From NCBI GenBank assembly GCA_032051265.1, contig DAMBYU010000004.1:310001-374000 (forward strand): DNA of 64,000 nucleotides, given 5' to 3'. The translations under genes were made by a program, and so were the position numbers. Shown here one piece after another: positions 45,513-53,744 of this stretch. Source of the stretch: Dryocola sp032051265 (GTDB lineage: Bacteria; Pseudomonadota; Gammaproteobacteria; Enterobacterales; Enterobacteriaceae). The notes under the pieces are model-generated. The model was not told the DNA's origin. It ran no database searches and saw nothing but the letters and a program-made list of their open reading frames with translations. Each line of letters opens with the position of its first letter. Position 1 is the stretch's first letter.

Positions 45513-46430
45513 ATGATCAAACAAAGGACACTTAAACGTATCGTTCAGGCGACTGGCGTCGGTTTACATACCGGCAAAAAGGTCACACTGACGTTGCGCC
45601 CTGCGCCGGCCAATACCGGGGTCATCTATCGTCGCACCGACTTGAATCCTCCGGTAGATTTTCCGGCAGATGCCAAATCTGTGCGTGATACCATGCTCTG
45701 TACTTGCCTGGTGAACGAGCACGATGTGCGGATATCTACCGTTGAGCACCTTAACGCTGCCCTTGCGGGGCTGGGTATCGACAACATTATTGTTGAAGTC
45801 GATGCGCCAGAAATCCCGATTATGGATGGTAGTGCCGCGCCGTTTGTCTACCTGCTCCTTGATGCCGGCATCGACGAACTGAACTGTGCGAAGAAATTTG
45901 TACGCGTCAAAGAGACGGTTCGTGTTGAAGATGGCGATAAGTGGGCTGAATTCAGGCCGTATAATGGTTTTTCGTTGGATTTTACCATCGACTTTAACCA
46001 TCCGGCGATTGATGCCAGCACCCAGCGTTACAGCATGAATTTCTCTGCAGACGCCTTTATGCGCCAGATCAGCCGCGCTCGTACCTTCGGCTTTATGCGT
46101 GATATCGAATATCTGCAGTCCCGCGGCCTGTGCCTGGGCGGCAGCTTCGATTGTGCCATCGTTGTTGACGATTATCGCGTACTGAACGAAGACGGCCTGC
46201 GTTTTGAAGATGAATTCGTTCGTCACAAAATGCTGGACGCTATCGGTGACCTGTTTATGTGTGGCCACAATATTATCGGCGCGTTTACCGCCTATAAGTC
46301 GGGTCATGCCCTGAACAATAAACTGCTGCAGGCAGTTCTGGCGAAGCAGGAAGCCTGGGAATGGGCAACCTTTGAAGACGACGCTGAACTTCCGCTGGCA
46401 TTCAAAGCACCAACTATGGTGCTGGCGTAA
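45513..46430 (+). CDS. lpxC: UDP-3-O-acyl-GlcNAc deacetylase LpxC
   Basis: Zinc enzyme of the first committed step of lipid A synthesis. 305 aa as in E. coli. Zinc ligands are in TVEHLNAALAG (His near 79) and VRHKMLDAIGDL (His and Asp near 238-242). The FtsH degradation tail ends in APTMVLA, as in E. coli. The 100-bp gap from ftsZ closely matches the E. coli lpxC promoter region. Confidence 0.98.
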   Translation: MIKQRTLKRIVQATGVGLHTGKKVTLTLRPAPANTGVIYRRTDLNPPVDFPADAKSVRDTMLCTCLVNEHDVRISTVEHLNAALAGLGIDNIIVEVDAPEIPIMDGSAAPFVYLLLDAGIDELNCAKKFVRVKETVRVEDGDKWAEFRPYNGFSLDFTIDFNHPAIDASTQRYSMNFSADAFMRQISRARTFGFMRDIEYLQSRGLCLGGSFDCAIVVDDYRVLNEDGLRFEDEFVRHKMLDAIGDLFMCGHNIIGAFTAYKSGHALNNKLLQAVLAKQEAWEWATFEDDAELPLAFKAPTMVLA

Positions 46431-46441
46431 CAAGCTCTCGA

Positions 46442-46951
46442 TTACGACTGGTTTTTGTTGGTACTCTCTCCGGCCAACGAAGCCAGTCGTTCTATTGCCG
46501 CTCTAAGTTTCTCCGGGCTACGTTTAGCCACCTCCCGTAAGGCTTCCGCGCTCTGCTCGCTTAATTCCCGATTGACCTCAAATTGCCCGCTTCTTGTCTG
46601 AATGCTGTTTTCTTGTACGGAATCCTTGCCAATTGCTGCAAGCGTTGGATTAATCCTGATGTCGATCGACGTCAATGATGGTAGTATTTGTGCGCGCAAT
46701 GCACTCAGCAGCGTGGCTTGTTCATAGCGTAAACGCATCAGCCAGCTGGCATTCGCCGTTTCAAGTACGAGGATCCCCTGGCGGAAGTTTGCGACCCGAC
46801 ACCAGGGATGCAGTTGAGCAGGCAGGATGCTTCTCACTGCCCGGTTGAGCCGTAATAAGGCAGTTGCGCGCTGCTGCACGTTCTGCAGCACGCCCTGAGC
46901 TCCGGCATCGTCGAACAGATTATCTAAAGATTGCGGGCGACTATCGCGCAT
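46442..46951 (-). CDS. DUF721 (DciA-like) protein, opposite strand between lpxC and secM
   Basis: A 169-aa protein with a DUF721 domain: the core QGILVLETANASWLMRLRYE (about residues 58-77) then QATLLSALRAQILPSLTSID, with the usual upstream helix-rich part (residues 15-50). DUF721 includes DciA, the ancestral DnaB loader; in Pseudomonas a DciA gene also lies between lpxC and secA, so the position is ancestral. The charged C-terminal tail (about 115-169) is low in similarity. E. coli K-12 has no intact gene here as I recall. Whether it still acts on DnaB is not known. Tail-to-tail with lpxC (11-bp gap), head-to-head with secM (22-bp gap). Confidence 0.85.
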   Translation of the reverse strand: MRDSRPQSLDNLFDDAGAQGVLQNVQQRATALLRLNRAVRSILPAQLHPWCRVANFRQGILVLETANASWLMRLRYEQATLLSALRAQILPSLTSIDIRINPTLAAIGKDSVQENSIQTRSGQFEVNRELSEQSAEALREVAKRSPEKLRAAIERLASLAGESTNKNQS

Positions 46952-46973
46952 ATAATAAGCTCCGGCGGAAAAA

Positions 46974-47480
46974 GTGATTGGTATTCTAAATCGTTGGCGA
47001 CATTTTGGCAGACGTTACTTCTGGCCGCATCTCTTATTAGGGATGGTCGCGGCGAGTTTTGGCATGCCTGCGCTAAGCGGAAATACCGGACATAACGCGC
47101 CTGCGGAAACCTCCGCCAGCAGCCAGGATTATCTTAACCAGGTTAGCTTCGATAGCCTGGCGTTACTGCAGGAAAGCACCCGGCGTCCGTCGTTTACTGT
47201 GGATTACTGGCATCAGCATGCCATCCGTACCGTCATTCGCCACCTTTCTTTCGCTATGGCACCACAGGCGCTGCCGGTGGCGCAAGAGAGTATACCGCTT
47301 CAGGCGCAGCATCTCGCTTTACTGGATACGCTCAACGCGTTATTAACCCATGAAAGCAAGCCTCCCGTTATCGTTCGCCATATCTCACTCTGGCAGCGTC
47401 CCGCCGTTGCGGTATTCAGCGCGGCGATGTGGGTAGGCCAGGTGCAGGGTATTCGCGCCGGACCCCAACGCCTCAGCTAA
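46974..47480 (+). CDS. secM: Secretion monitor SecM, GTG start
   Basis: Exported peptide whose translation arrest raises SecA synthesis. 168 aa (E. coli 170), GTG start as in E. coli. A long signal sequence (HLLLGMVAASFGMPALSGN, about residues 19-37) is followed by the conserved DYWHQHAIRTVIRHLSFAMA. The arrest peptide FSAAMWVGQVQGIRAGP (148-164) keeps F-x4-W and GIRAGP, the residues that matter in E. coli, but the 25 residues before it are quite different from E. coli. Directly upstream of secA. Confidence 0.93.
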   Translation: MIGILNRWRHFGRRYFWPHLLLGMVAASFGMPALSGNTGHNAPAETSASSQDYLNQVSFDSLALLQESTRRPSFTVDYWHQHAIRTVIRHLSFAMAPQALPVAQESIPLQAQHLALLDTLNALLTHESKPPVIVRHISLWQRPAVAVFSAAMWVGQVQGIRAGPQRLS

Positions 47481-47545
47481 AAAATCTCCTTTAATTATAA
47501 CACTATCTGTAGATCTGCTCTGATGCAGGCGTTTGAGAATTTATT

Positions 47546-50251
47546 ATGCTAATCAAACTATTAACTAAAGTCTTTGGCAGTCGTAACGATCGTTCATTGC
47601 GCCGTATGCGCAAAGTGGTGACCATGATTAACAGCATGGAACCGGAAATGGAAAAGCTCTCTGACGATGAGCTGAAGGCTAAAACCAATGAGTTCCGTGC
47701 CCGTCTGGAAAAAGGCGCAGTGCTGGAAACATTGATACCTGAAGCTTTCGCCGTTGTGCGTGAAGCAAGTAAGCGCGTATTCGGTATGCGTCACTTCGAC
47801 GTACAGCTGCTCGGCGGTATGGTGCTCAACGATCGCTGCATCGCGGAGATGCGTACCGGTGAAGGTAAAACGCTGACGGCGACGCTGCCTGCTTACCTGA
47901 ACGCGCTGAGCGGTAAAGGCGTTCACGTGGTAACCGTGAACGACTATCTGGCCCAGCGTGATGCGGAAAATAACCGTCCGCTGTTCGAGTTCCTTGGCCT
48001 GAGCGTGGGCATCAACCTGCCGGGGATGCCGGCACCAGCCAAGCGTGAAGCTTATGCTGCTGACATCACCTACGGTACCAACAACGAATACGGCTTTGAC
48101 TACCTGCGCGACAACATGGCGTTCAGCCCTGAGGAACGCGTTCAGCGTAAACTGCACTATGCGCTGGTGGATGAGGTTGACTCCATCCTGATTGATGAGG
48201 CGCGTACTCCGCTTATCATTTCCGGTCCGGCCGAAGACAGCTCAGAGCTGTACAAAAAAGTAAACACCATCATTCCTCACCTGATCCGTCAGGAAAAAGA
48301 AGACTCCGATACGTTCCAGGGCGAAGGCCACTTCTCCGTGGATGAAAAATCCCGCCAGGTTAACCTGACCGAACGTGGCCTGGTGAAAATCGAAGAACTG
48401 CTGATGGACGCAGGCATGATGGATGAGGGCGAATCGCTTTACTCCCCGACTAACATTATGCTGATGCACCACGTTACCGCAGCACTGCGTGCCCATGTGC
48501 TGTTTACTCGCGACGTTGACTACATCGTTAAAGATGGCGAAGTCATCATCGTGGATGAACACACGGGCCGTACCATGCAGGGCCGTCGCTGGTCTGATGG
48601 CCTGCACCAGGCTGTGGAAGCAAAAGAAGGGGTGGATATTCAGAACGAGAACCAGACGCTCGCTTCCATCACCTTCCAGAACTATTTCCGTCTGTACGAG
48701 AAGCTGGCCGGCATGACCGGTACTGCAGATACCGAAGCCTTCGAATTCAGCTCCATCTACAAACTCGATACCATCGTGGTGCCGACTAACCGTCCGATGA
48801 TCCGTAAAGACATGCCGGATCTGGTCTATATGACCGAAATGGACAAAATCGGTGCGATCATCGAAGACATTAAAGAGCGTACGGCGAACGGCCAACCGGT
48901 ACTCGTGGGGACTATCTCTATCGAGAAATCCGAAGTGGTTTCAGCCGAGCTGACCAAAGCGGGTATTAAGCATAACGTTCTGAACGCCAAGTTCCACGCC
49001 AACGAAGCGGGTATCGTTGCGCAGGCGGGTTACCCTGCCGCCGTCACTATCGCGACCAACATGGCGGGCCGTGGTACGGATATCGTGTTAGGCGGTAGCT
49101 GGCAGGCGGAAGTGGCCGAGCTTGTCGATCCAACCCCTGAGCAGATCGCACAGATTAAAGCTGACTGGCAGGTGCGTCATGAAGCGGTGCTGGCATCCGG
49201 TGGTTTACATATCATCGGTACCGAGCGCCACGAATCTCGCCGTATCGATAACCAGCTGCGTGGCCGTTCTGGTCGCCAGGGCGATGCAGGTTCTTCTCGT
49301 TTCTACCTTTCTATGGAAGATGCCCTGATGCGTATTTTCGCCTCAGACCGCGTGTCTAACATGATGCGTAAACTGGGCATGAAGCCAGGTGAGGCGATTG
49401 AACACCCGTGGGTGACCAAAGCGATTGCCAACGCACAGCGTAAAGTGGAAAGCCGTAACTTCGATATTCGTAAGCAACTGCTGGAATACGATGACGTTGC
49501 CAACGACCAGCGCCGTGCTATCTATAGCCAGCGTAACGAACTGCTGGATGTAAGCGACGTAAGCGAAACTATCAGCAGCATCCGCGAGGACGTGTTCAAA
49601 ACTACCATTGATGCGCACATCCCGCCGCAGTCTCTGGAAGAGATGTGGGACATTCAGGGCCTTATCGATCGTCTGAAAAACGACTTCGATCTCGATATGC
49701 CAATCAAAGAGTGGCTGGATAAAGAGCCTGAGCTGCATGAAGAAACGCTGCGTGAGCGTATTTTGCAAAACGCTATCGAAGTTTACCAACGCAAAGAAGA
49801 AGTGGTTGGTGTCGAGATGATGCGTCACTTCGAGAAAGGCGTCATGCTGCAGACGCTGGATTCGCTGTGGAAAGAGCATCTGGCCGCGATGGACTATCTG
49901 CGTCAGGGCATCCACCTGCGTGGCTACGCGCAAAAAGATCCTAAGCAGGAGTACAAACGTGAATCTTTCGCCATGTTTGCAGCCATGCTTGAATCACTGA
50001 AATATGAAGTGATAAGCACCCTGAGCAAAGTTCAGGTACGTATGCCGGAAGAAGTTGAAGCAATGGAGCAGCAGCGCCGTGAAGAAGCTGAGCGTCTGGC
50101 GCAAATGCAGCAACTGAGCCACGTCGATGACGATACTCAGGCAGCAATTGCACTGGCTGCGGAAACTGGCGAGCGTAAAGTCGGTCGTAACGATCCGTGC
50201 CCTTGCGGTTCCGGTAAAAAATTCAAACAGTGCCATGGCCGTCTGAGCTAA
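47546..50251 (+). CDS. secA: Preprotein translocase ATPase SecA
   Basis: Motor ATPase of the Sec pathway. 901 aa, exactly the E. coli length. Walker A MRTGEGKTLTATL (near 102), DEVDSILIDEARTPLIISG (near 209), second nucleotide domain with NMAGRGTDIVLGG and the C-terminal zinc motif CPCGSGKKFKQCHG (near 885). Preceded by secM, whose arrest should expose its RBS. Confidence 0.99.
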   Translation: MLIKLLTKVFGSRNDRSLRRMRKVVTMINSMEPEMEKLSDDELKAKTNEFRARLEKGAVLETLIPEAFAVVREASKRVFGMRHFDVQLLGGMVLNDRCIAEMRTGEGKTLTATLPAYLNALSGKGVHVVTVNDYLAQRDAENNRPLFEFLGLSVGINLPGMPAPAKREAYAADITYGTNNEYGFDYLRDNMAFSPEERVQRKLHYALVDEVDSILIDEARTPLIISGPAEDSSELYKKVNTIIPHLIRQEKEDSDTFQGEGHFSVDEKSRQVNLTERGLVKIEELLMDAGMMDEGESLYSPTNIMLMHHVTAALRAHVLFTRDVDYIVKDGEVIIVDEHTGRTMQGRRWSDGLHQAVEAKEGVDIQNENQTLASITFQNYFRLYEKLAGMTGTADTEAFEFSSIYKLDTIVVPTNRPMIRKDMPDLVYMTEMDKIGAIIEDIKERTANGQPVLVGTISIEKSEVVSAELTKAGIKHNVLNAKFHANEAGIVAQAGYPAAVTIATNMAGRGTDIVLGGSWQAEVAELVDPTPEQIAQIKADWQVRHEAVLASGGLHIIGTERHESRRIDNQLRGRSGRQGDAGSSRFYLSMEDALMRIFASDRVSNMMRKLGMKPGEAIEHPWVTKAIANAQRKVESRNFDIRKQLLEYDDVANDQRRAIYSQRNELLDVSDVSETISSIREDVFKTTIDAHIPPQSLEEMWDIQGLIDRLKNDFDLDMPIKEWLDKEPELHEETLRERILQNAIEVYQRKEEVVGVEMMRHFEKGVMLQTLDSLWKEHLAAMDYLRQGIHLRGYAQKDPKQEYKRESFAMFAAMLESLKYEVISTLSKVQVRMPEEVEAMEQQRREEAERLAQMQQLSHVDDDTQAAIALAAETGERKVGRNDPCPCGSGKKFKQCHGRLS

Positions 50252-50267
50252 ACGCATTGTGAATGAT

Positions 50268-50295
50268 AAAGGCGCAGCTTGCTGCGCCTTTTTTA
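50268..50295 (+). terminator. secA terminator-like hairpin
   Basis: AAAGGCGCAGC / GCTGCGCCTTT stem followed by a T-run, 16 bp past secA and 21 bp before the mutT start. Some read-through into mutT is expected, since no other promoter is obvious. Confidence 0.85.
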
Positions 50296-50315
50296 TGGAG
50301 AGCATCTGCATAAAA

Positions 50316-50705
50316 ATGAAACAATTACAAATAGCCGTAGGTATTATTCGCAACTCGCAGAACGAGATTTTCATCACCCGGCGAGCGGCTGATGCCCACA
50401 TGGCAAACAAGCTGGAATTCCCCGGTGGGAAGATCGAATCAGGTGAAACGCCCGAGCAGGCTCTGGTGCGTGAGTTGCAGGAAGAGACGGGAATTACCGC
50501 GACGCGTTATGCCCGGTTCGAGACGCTGGCATATCAATTCCCGGACAGACACATCACGCTATGGTTTTTCCTGGTCGAAGGCTGGGAAGGCGAGCCGTGG
50601 GGCAAAGAAGGGCAGCCGGGATACTGGATTGCTCAGCACGAACTTACGGCGGCAGACTTTCCACCCGCGAACGAGCCCGTCATCAAAAAACTACAGCAGC
50701 CTTAA
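50316..50705 (+). CDS. mutT: 8-oxo-dGTP diphosphatase MutT
   Basis: Removes oxidised dGTP from the nucleotide pool. Start at ATG 50316 (MKQLQIAVGIIRN), 129 aa as in E. coli; a GTG 57 nt upstream is in frame but translates the terminator hairpin. Nudix box G38-x5-E44-x7-REL-QEETGI is complete. The stop overlaps the end of convergent yacG by 4 bp. Confidence 0.97.
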   Translation: MKQLQIAVGIIRNSQNEIFITRRAADAHMANKLEFPGGKIESGETPEQALVRELQEETGITATRYARFETLAYQFPDRHITLWFFLVEGWEGEPWGKEGQPGYWIAQHELTAADFPPANEPVIKKLQQP

Positions 50706-50899
50706 GGCTGCTGTTCCTCGCTCCAGCCATCGCTGTCAGTAAGATCGCTGCTGCTTGGGATTCGCTTCTCTTCCGCGGCCCATTCGCCTAAATCAATAAG
50801 CTGGCAGCGCTTGCTGCAAAACGGGCGGTATGGGCTGGTTTCGTTCCAGATAACGGCTTTCCCGCAGCCCGGGCAGTTAACGACAGTAGTTTCAGACAT
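50702..50899 (-). CDS. yacG: DNA gyrase inhibitor YacG
   Basis: 65-aa zinc protein that binds GyrB and blocks DNA gyrase in E. coli. Four zinc cysteines C9, C12, C28 and C32 (CPGCG and FCSKRC), then a flexible acidic tail. Follows zapD by 9 bp, so coaE-zapD-yacG looks like one operon. Confidence 0.96.
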   Translation of the reverse strand: MSETTVVNCPGCGKAVIWNETSPYRPFCSKRCQLIDLGEWAAEEKRIPSSSDLTDSDGWSEEQQP

Positions 50900-50908
50900 A
50901 TTTTCTCC

Positions 50909-51652
50909 TTAACAGCACGCCAGTTCAAAATCGAGGCGTTCAGGGATAGTTCCGCGCTCGCTGTCCAGTGGCAGAAAGCGGATCGCGAAGCGGCTTTTAT
51001 GGCCGGAAATTTGCGGGTAGAGCTGCCAGGTCAGATCTAACTGCAAACGCAGTAAATCGGCATCATCCCCGTTATCCTGATAAAAACCATTCAGGCTGGT
51101 TTGTTTGCGGAACGGGGCTGAGTTACGAATGATATCAAGCAGCAGATCCAACGAGCGCTTCAGCGGTTGCAGGCTTGCCAGCCAGGCGCTGACCTGCTCA
51201 TCGCGCTGTGCCTGCGCCAGGTGCAGCCAGATATGCAGCGTGGGAAGATCGAAACTGCAGCAGCCGCCGGGAATGCTCAAGCGCTGACGAACGAGGGCAA
51301 TTAAACGGTCTTCACGCAAAGCCTGGCCAATACGCGGTGCGGACATCAGCACGCTGCCACGCTCTTTAAGCTGACTACGCAGAGAATCAATGCGTTGCAT
51401 ATCCACACCGGGCACTTCAGCCCAGCTCAGCAGTTTACGTTGCTGTCGTTCAAGCTCTTTAAGAATATCCGTACGAATTTCTCCGCGTTCAAAGACATCC
51501 AGAAGGTCGCCAATATTGCGGAAAAAATGCAGCGCGCTGGAGCTTCCATCTAACGGCAAAGAAGCCTGCAGTTGTTGGATGAGAAACTCAATACGCAGCC
51601 AGGTACGCATTTTTTCATTCAGTGGGTGCTCAAAAAGGATTTGAGTGCTCAT
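50909..51652 (-). CDS. zapD: Z-ring associated protein ZapD (YacF)
   Basis: Cross-links FtsZ filaments. 247 aa as in E. coli, mostly alpha-helical N-terminal part with a beta-rich C-terminal domain; starts MSTQILFEHPLNEKMRTWLR. Its ATG overlaps the coaE stop (TAATG). Confidence 0.97.
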   Translation of the reverse strand: MSTQILFEHPLNEKMRTWLRIEFLIQQLQASLPLDGSSSALHFFRNIGDLLDVFERGEIRTDILKELERQQRKLLSWAEVPGVDMQRIDSLRSQLKERGSVLMSAPRIGQALREDRLIALVRQRLSIPGGCCSFDLPTLHIWLHLAQAQRDEQVSAWLASLQPLKRSLDLLLDIIRNSAPFRKQTSLNGFYQDNGDDADLLRLQLDLTWQLYPQISGHKSRFAIRFLPLDSERGTIPERLDFELACC

Positions 51653-52272
51653 TATTCTTTATCCTGTTGTGCGGCCTGACTCGCCAGCTCCAGATACCGG
51701 CGGTGCAGGCGATCAACATGTGCGGCTACTCTCTCGGGGGAACCGTCGTTATTAATCACATCATCAGCAACGGCCAGCCGCTCGTCGCGGGTTGCCTGTG
51801 CAGCAAGGATCTGCTCCGCATGCTGTCGGCTGACATTATCGCGGCTGATGGTCCGTGCGATCTGTATTTCTGGCGAGACATCAACAACCAGAACGCGGTC
51901 CGCTTTCTGCTGGAGCTGGTTTTCAACCAATAGCGGAACTACCCATAGCACGTAAGGCGAAAGGGCATTGCTGATTTCAGTTTGGGTGCGGTGATGAATC
52001 AGCGGGTGCAAAAGATTATTCAGCCACTCTTTTTCCGCAGGGGATGAAAAGATCTTTTCGCGAAGTATTCGACGATTAAGCGAACCATCCGCAAGAAGGA
52101 TCTCTTCGCCAAAACGTTCAGAAATGGCGTGCAGGGCGGTTTGACCGGGTTCAACAACCAGGCGGGCAATGACATCTGCATCGACGACGGTAACACCTAA
52201 TCGGGAAAAGCTGTTGGCGACAGTGCTTTTTCCACTGCCAATCCCGCCCGTTAATGCCACCGTATAAACCAT
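51652..52272 (-). CDS. coaE: Dephospho-CoA kinase CoaE
   Basis: Last step of coenzyme A synthesis. 206 aa, as in E. coli. P-loop GGIGSGKST (residues 9-17), and LHPLIHH and VVPLLVEN motifs of the family. First gene of coaE-zapD-yacG. Confidence 0.98.
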   Translation of the reverse strand: MVYTVALTGGIGSGKSTVANSFSRLGVTVVDADVIARLVVEPGQTALHAISERFGEEILLADGSLNRRILREKIFSSPAEKEWLNNLLHPLIHHRTQTEISNALSPYVLWVVPLLVENQLQQKADRVLVVDVSPEIQIARTISRDNVSRQHAEQILAAQATRDERLAVADDVINNDGSPERVAAHVDRLHRRYLELASQAAQQDKE

Positions 52273-52670
52273 AAGCGTCGAACCTTAAATCTTGTTTAAT
52301 CAGCCAGATATATCATTTTTCATACTGAGTTTATAAACGGAAAGAACGAGCAGAAAAAAATAGTCTCTTCTGCCTGCATACTATTTCAGCGTTTCTCAGG
52401 TAAATTTAAACGATTGTAGCGTAAAAAAGAGTGGTTTCGCAGTCTTGCGGAGCCATTATTAGTGCGTATGATAGCGTCACTGGAGTTGGCAGTTGCACGC
52501 TTGTCATTCTTTAAGCTGCAGGTGCGTTGGCCGCATTCCCTCATCCCAGTCCCTTATCAAAATAAGCTCCTGGGGTTCCATGAGTTTGCCGCCTTCCTGC
52601 AGCTCGAATTATTCAGAGCTGTCGCCGATAACGTTCCCGCGTCCATCGCCATTTACCAGGAATCCGCAAC
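52273..52670. other. coaE-guaC divergent intergenic region
   Basis: About 400 bp with no gene. The first 200 bp are A/T-rich and should hold the two divergent promoters, which I cannot fix with confidence. The right part (about 52500-52620) is an ERIC repeat lying in the guaC leader. Confidence 0.65.
52500..52620 (+). repeat. ERIC (IRU) repeat upstream of guaC
   Basis: Full-length imperfect palindrome with the known ERIC blocks in order: AAGCTGCAGGTGCGTTGG, CTCATCCCAGTCCCTTA, AATAAGCTCCTGGGGTTC, GCCGCCTTCCTGCAGCTCG and AATTATTCAG. It ends about 50 bp before guaC, so it is probably transcribed in the guaC leader. Confidence 0.88.
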
Positions 52671-53714
52671 ATGCGTATTGAAGAAGATTTGAAGTTAGGT
52701 TTTAAAGACGTTCTTATCCGCCCGAAACGTTCCACTCTGAAAAGCCGCTCCGATGTAGAGCTTGAGCGCCAGTTTACTTTCAAACATTCCGGTATTGCAT
52801 GGTCTGGTGTGCCGATCATTGCGGCGAATATGGATACCGTGGGTACCTTCGGCATGGTGCAAGCGCTTGCTTCCTTTGATATTCTCACCGCGGTGCATAA
52901 GCATTACTCCGTTGAACAGTGGAGCGAGTTCGTTAAATCTGCTTCTGAGAGCGTGCTGCGCCACGTGATGGTTTCAACCGGCACCTCCGAAGCTGATTTC
53001 ACTAAAACAAAGCAGATTCTGGCGCTGCATCCGGGACTGAATTTCATTTGTATCGATGTGGCAAACGGCTATTCCGAACATTTCGCCCAGTTTGTCAGCA
53101 AAGCCCGCGAAACCTGGCCTGACAAAACTATCTGTGCCGGCAACGTGGTGACGGGCGAGATGTGTGAAGAGCTGATCCTCTCTGGCGCGGATATCGTCAA
53201 AGTGGGCATTGGCCCGGGTTCCGTGTGCACCACTCGCGTGAAAACCGGCGTTGGCTATCCGCAGCTTTCTGCCGTCATTGAATGTGCTGATGCAGCTCAC
53301 GGGCTTGGCGGCCAGATTGTCAGCGACGGTGGTTGCACCGTACCGGGCGATGTTGCTAAAGCTTTCGGCGGCGGCGCAGACTTTGTCATGCTGGGCGGCA
53401 TGCTGGCAGGCCATGAAGAAAGCGGCGGTACCCTGGTTGAAGAGAACGGTGAGAAATTTATGCTGTTTTACGGCATGAGTTCTGAATCAGCGATGACTCG
53501 CCACGTCGGCGGCGTTGCTCAGTACCGTGCGGCGGAAGGTAAAACCGTTAAGCTGCCGCTGCGTGGCCCGGTTGAGAACACTGCGCGAGATATCCTCGGT
53601 GGTCTACGTTCTGCCTGTACCTACGTGGGCGCGTCTCGTTTGAAAGAGCTGACCAAGCGCACTACCTTTATCCGCGTAGCGGAACAAGAAAACCGCGTCT
53701 TTAACAGCCTGTAA
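52671..53714 (+). CDS. guaC: GMP reductase GuaC
   Basis: NADPH-dependent conversion of GMP to IMP for purine salvage. 347 aa as in E. coli; TIM barrel of the IMPDH/GMPR family. The catalytic cysteine is in GIGPGSVCTTRVKTG (near 186), and the phosphate site is DGGCTVPGDVAKAFGGGADF. Confidence 0.98.
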   Translation: MRIEEDLKLGFKDVLIRPKRSTLKSRSDVELERQFTFKHSGIAWSGVPIIAANMDTVGTFGMVQALASFDILTAVHKHYSVEQWSEFVKSASESVLRHVMVSTGTSEADFTKTKQILALHPGLNFICIDVANGYSEHFAQFVSKARETWPDKTICAGNVVTGEMCEELILSGADIVKVGIGPGSVCTTRVKTGVGYPQLSAVIECADAAHGLGGQIVSDGGCTVPGDVAKAFGGGADFVMLGGMLAGHEESGGTLVEENGEKFMLFYGMSSESAMTRHVGGVAQYRAAEGKTVKLPLRGPVENTARDILGGLRSACTYVGASRLKELTKRTTFIRVAEQENRVFNSL

Positions 53715-53722
53715 GCTGTCTG

Positions 53723-53744
53723 TGGCGCAGCGCCCGCTGCGCCA
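53723..53744. other. Hairpin between convergent guaC and hofC
   Basis: TGGCGCAGCG and CGCTGCGCCA, a perfect 10-bp inverted repeat with a 2-nt centre, fills the gap between the stops. There is no strong T-run on either side, so it may be a weak terminator or a 3' stabiliser. Confidence 0.5.

Noticed and set aside
45564..46433. Minus-strand ORF (289 codons) opposite lpxC
   Set aside because: Lies wholly within lpxC and has no family features; shadow frame.
50259..50315. Upstream GTG start for mutT adding 19 residues
   Set aside because: The added stretch translates the secA terminator hairpin; the ATG at 50316 gives the family's standard N-terminus and length.
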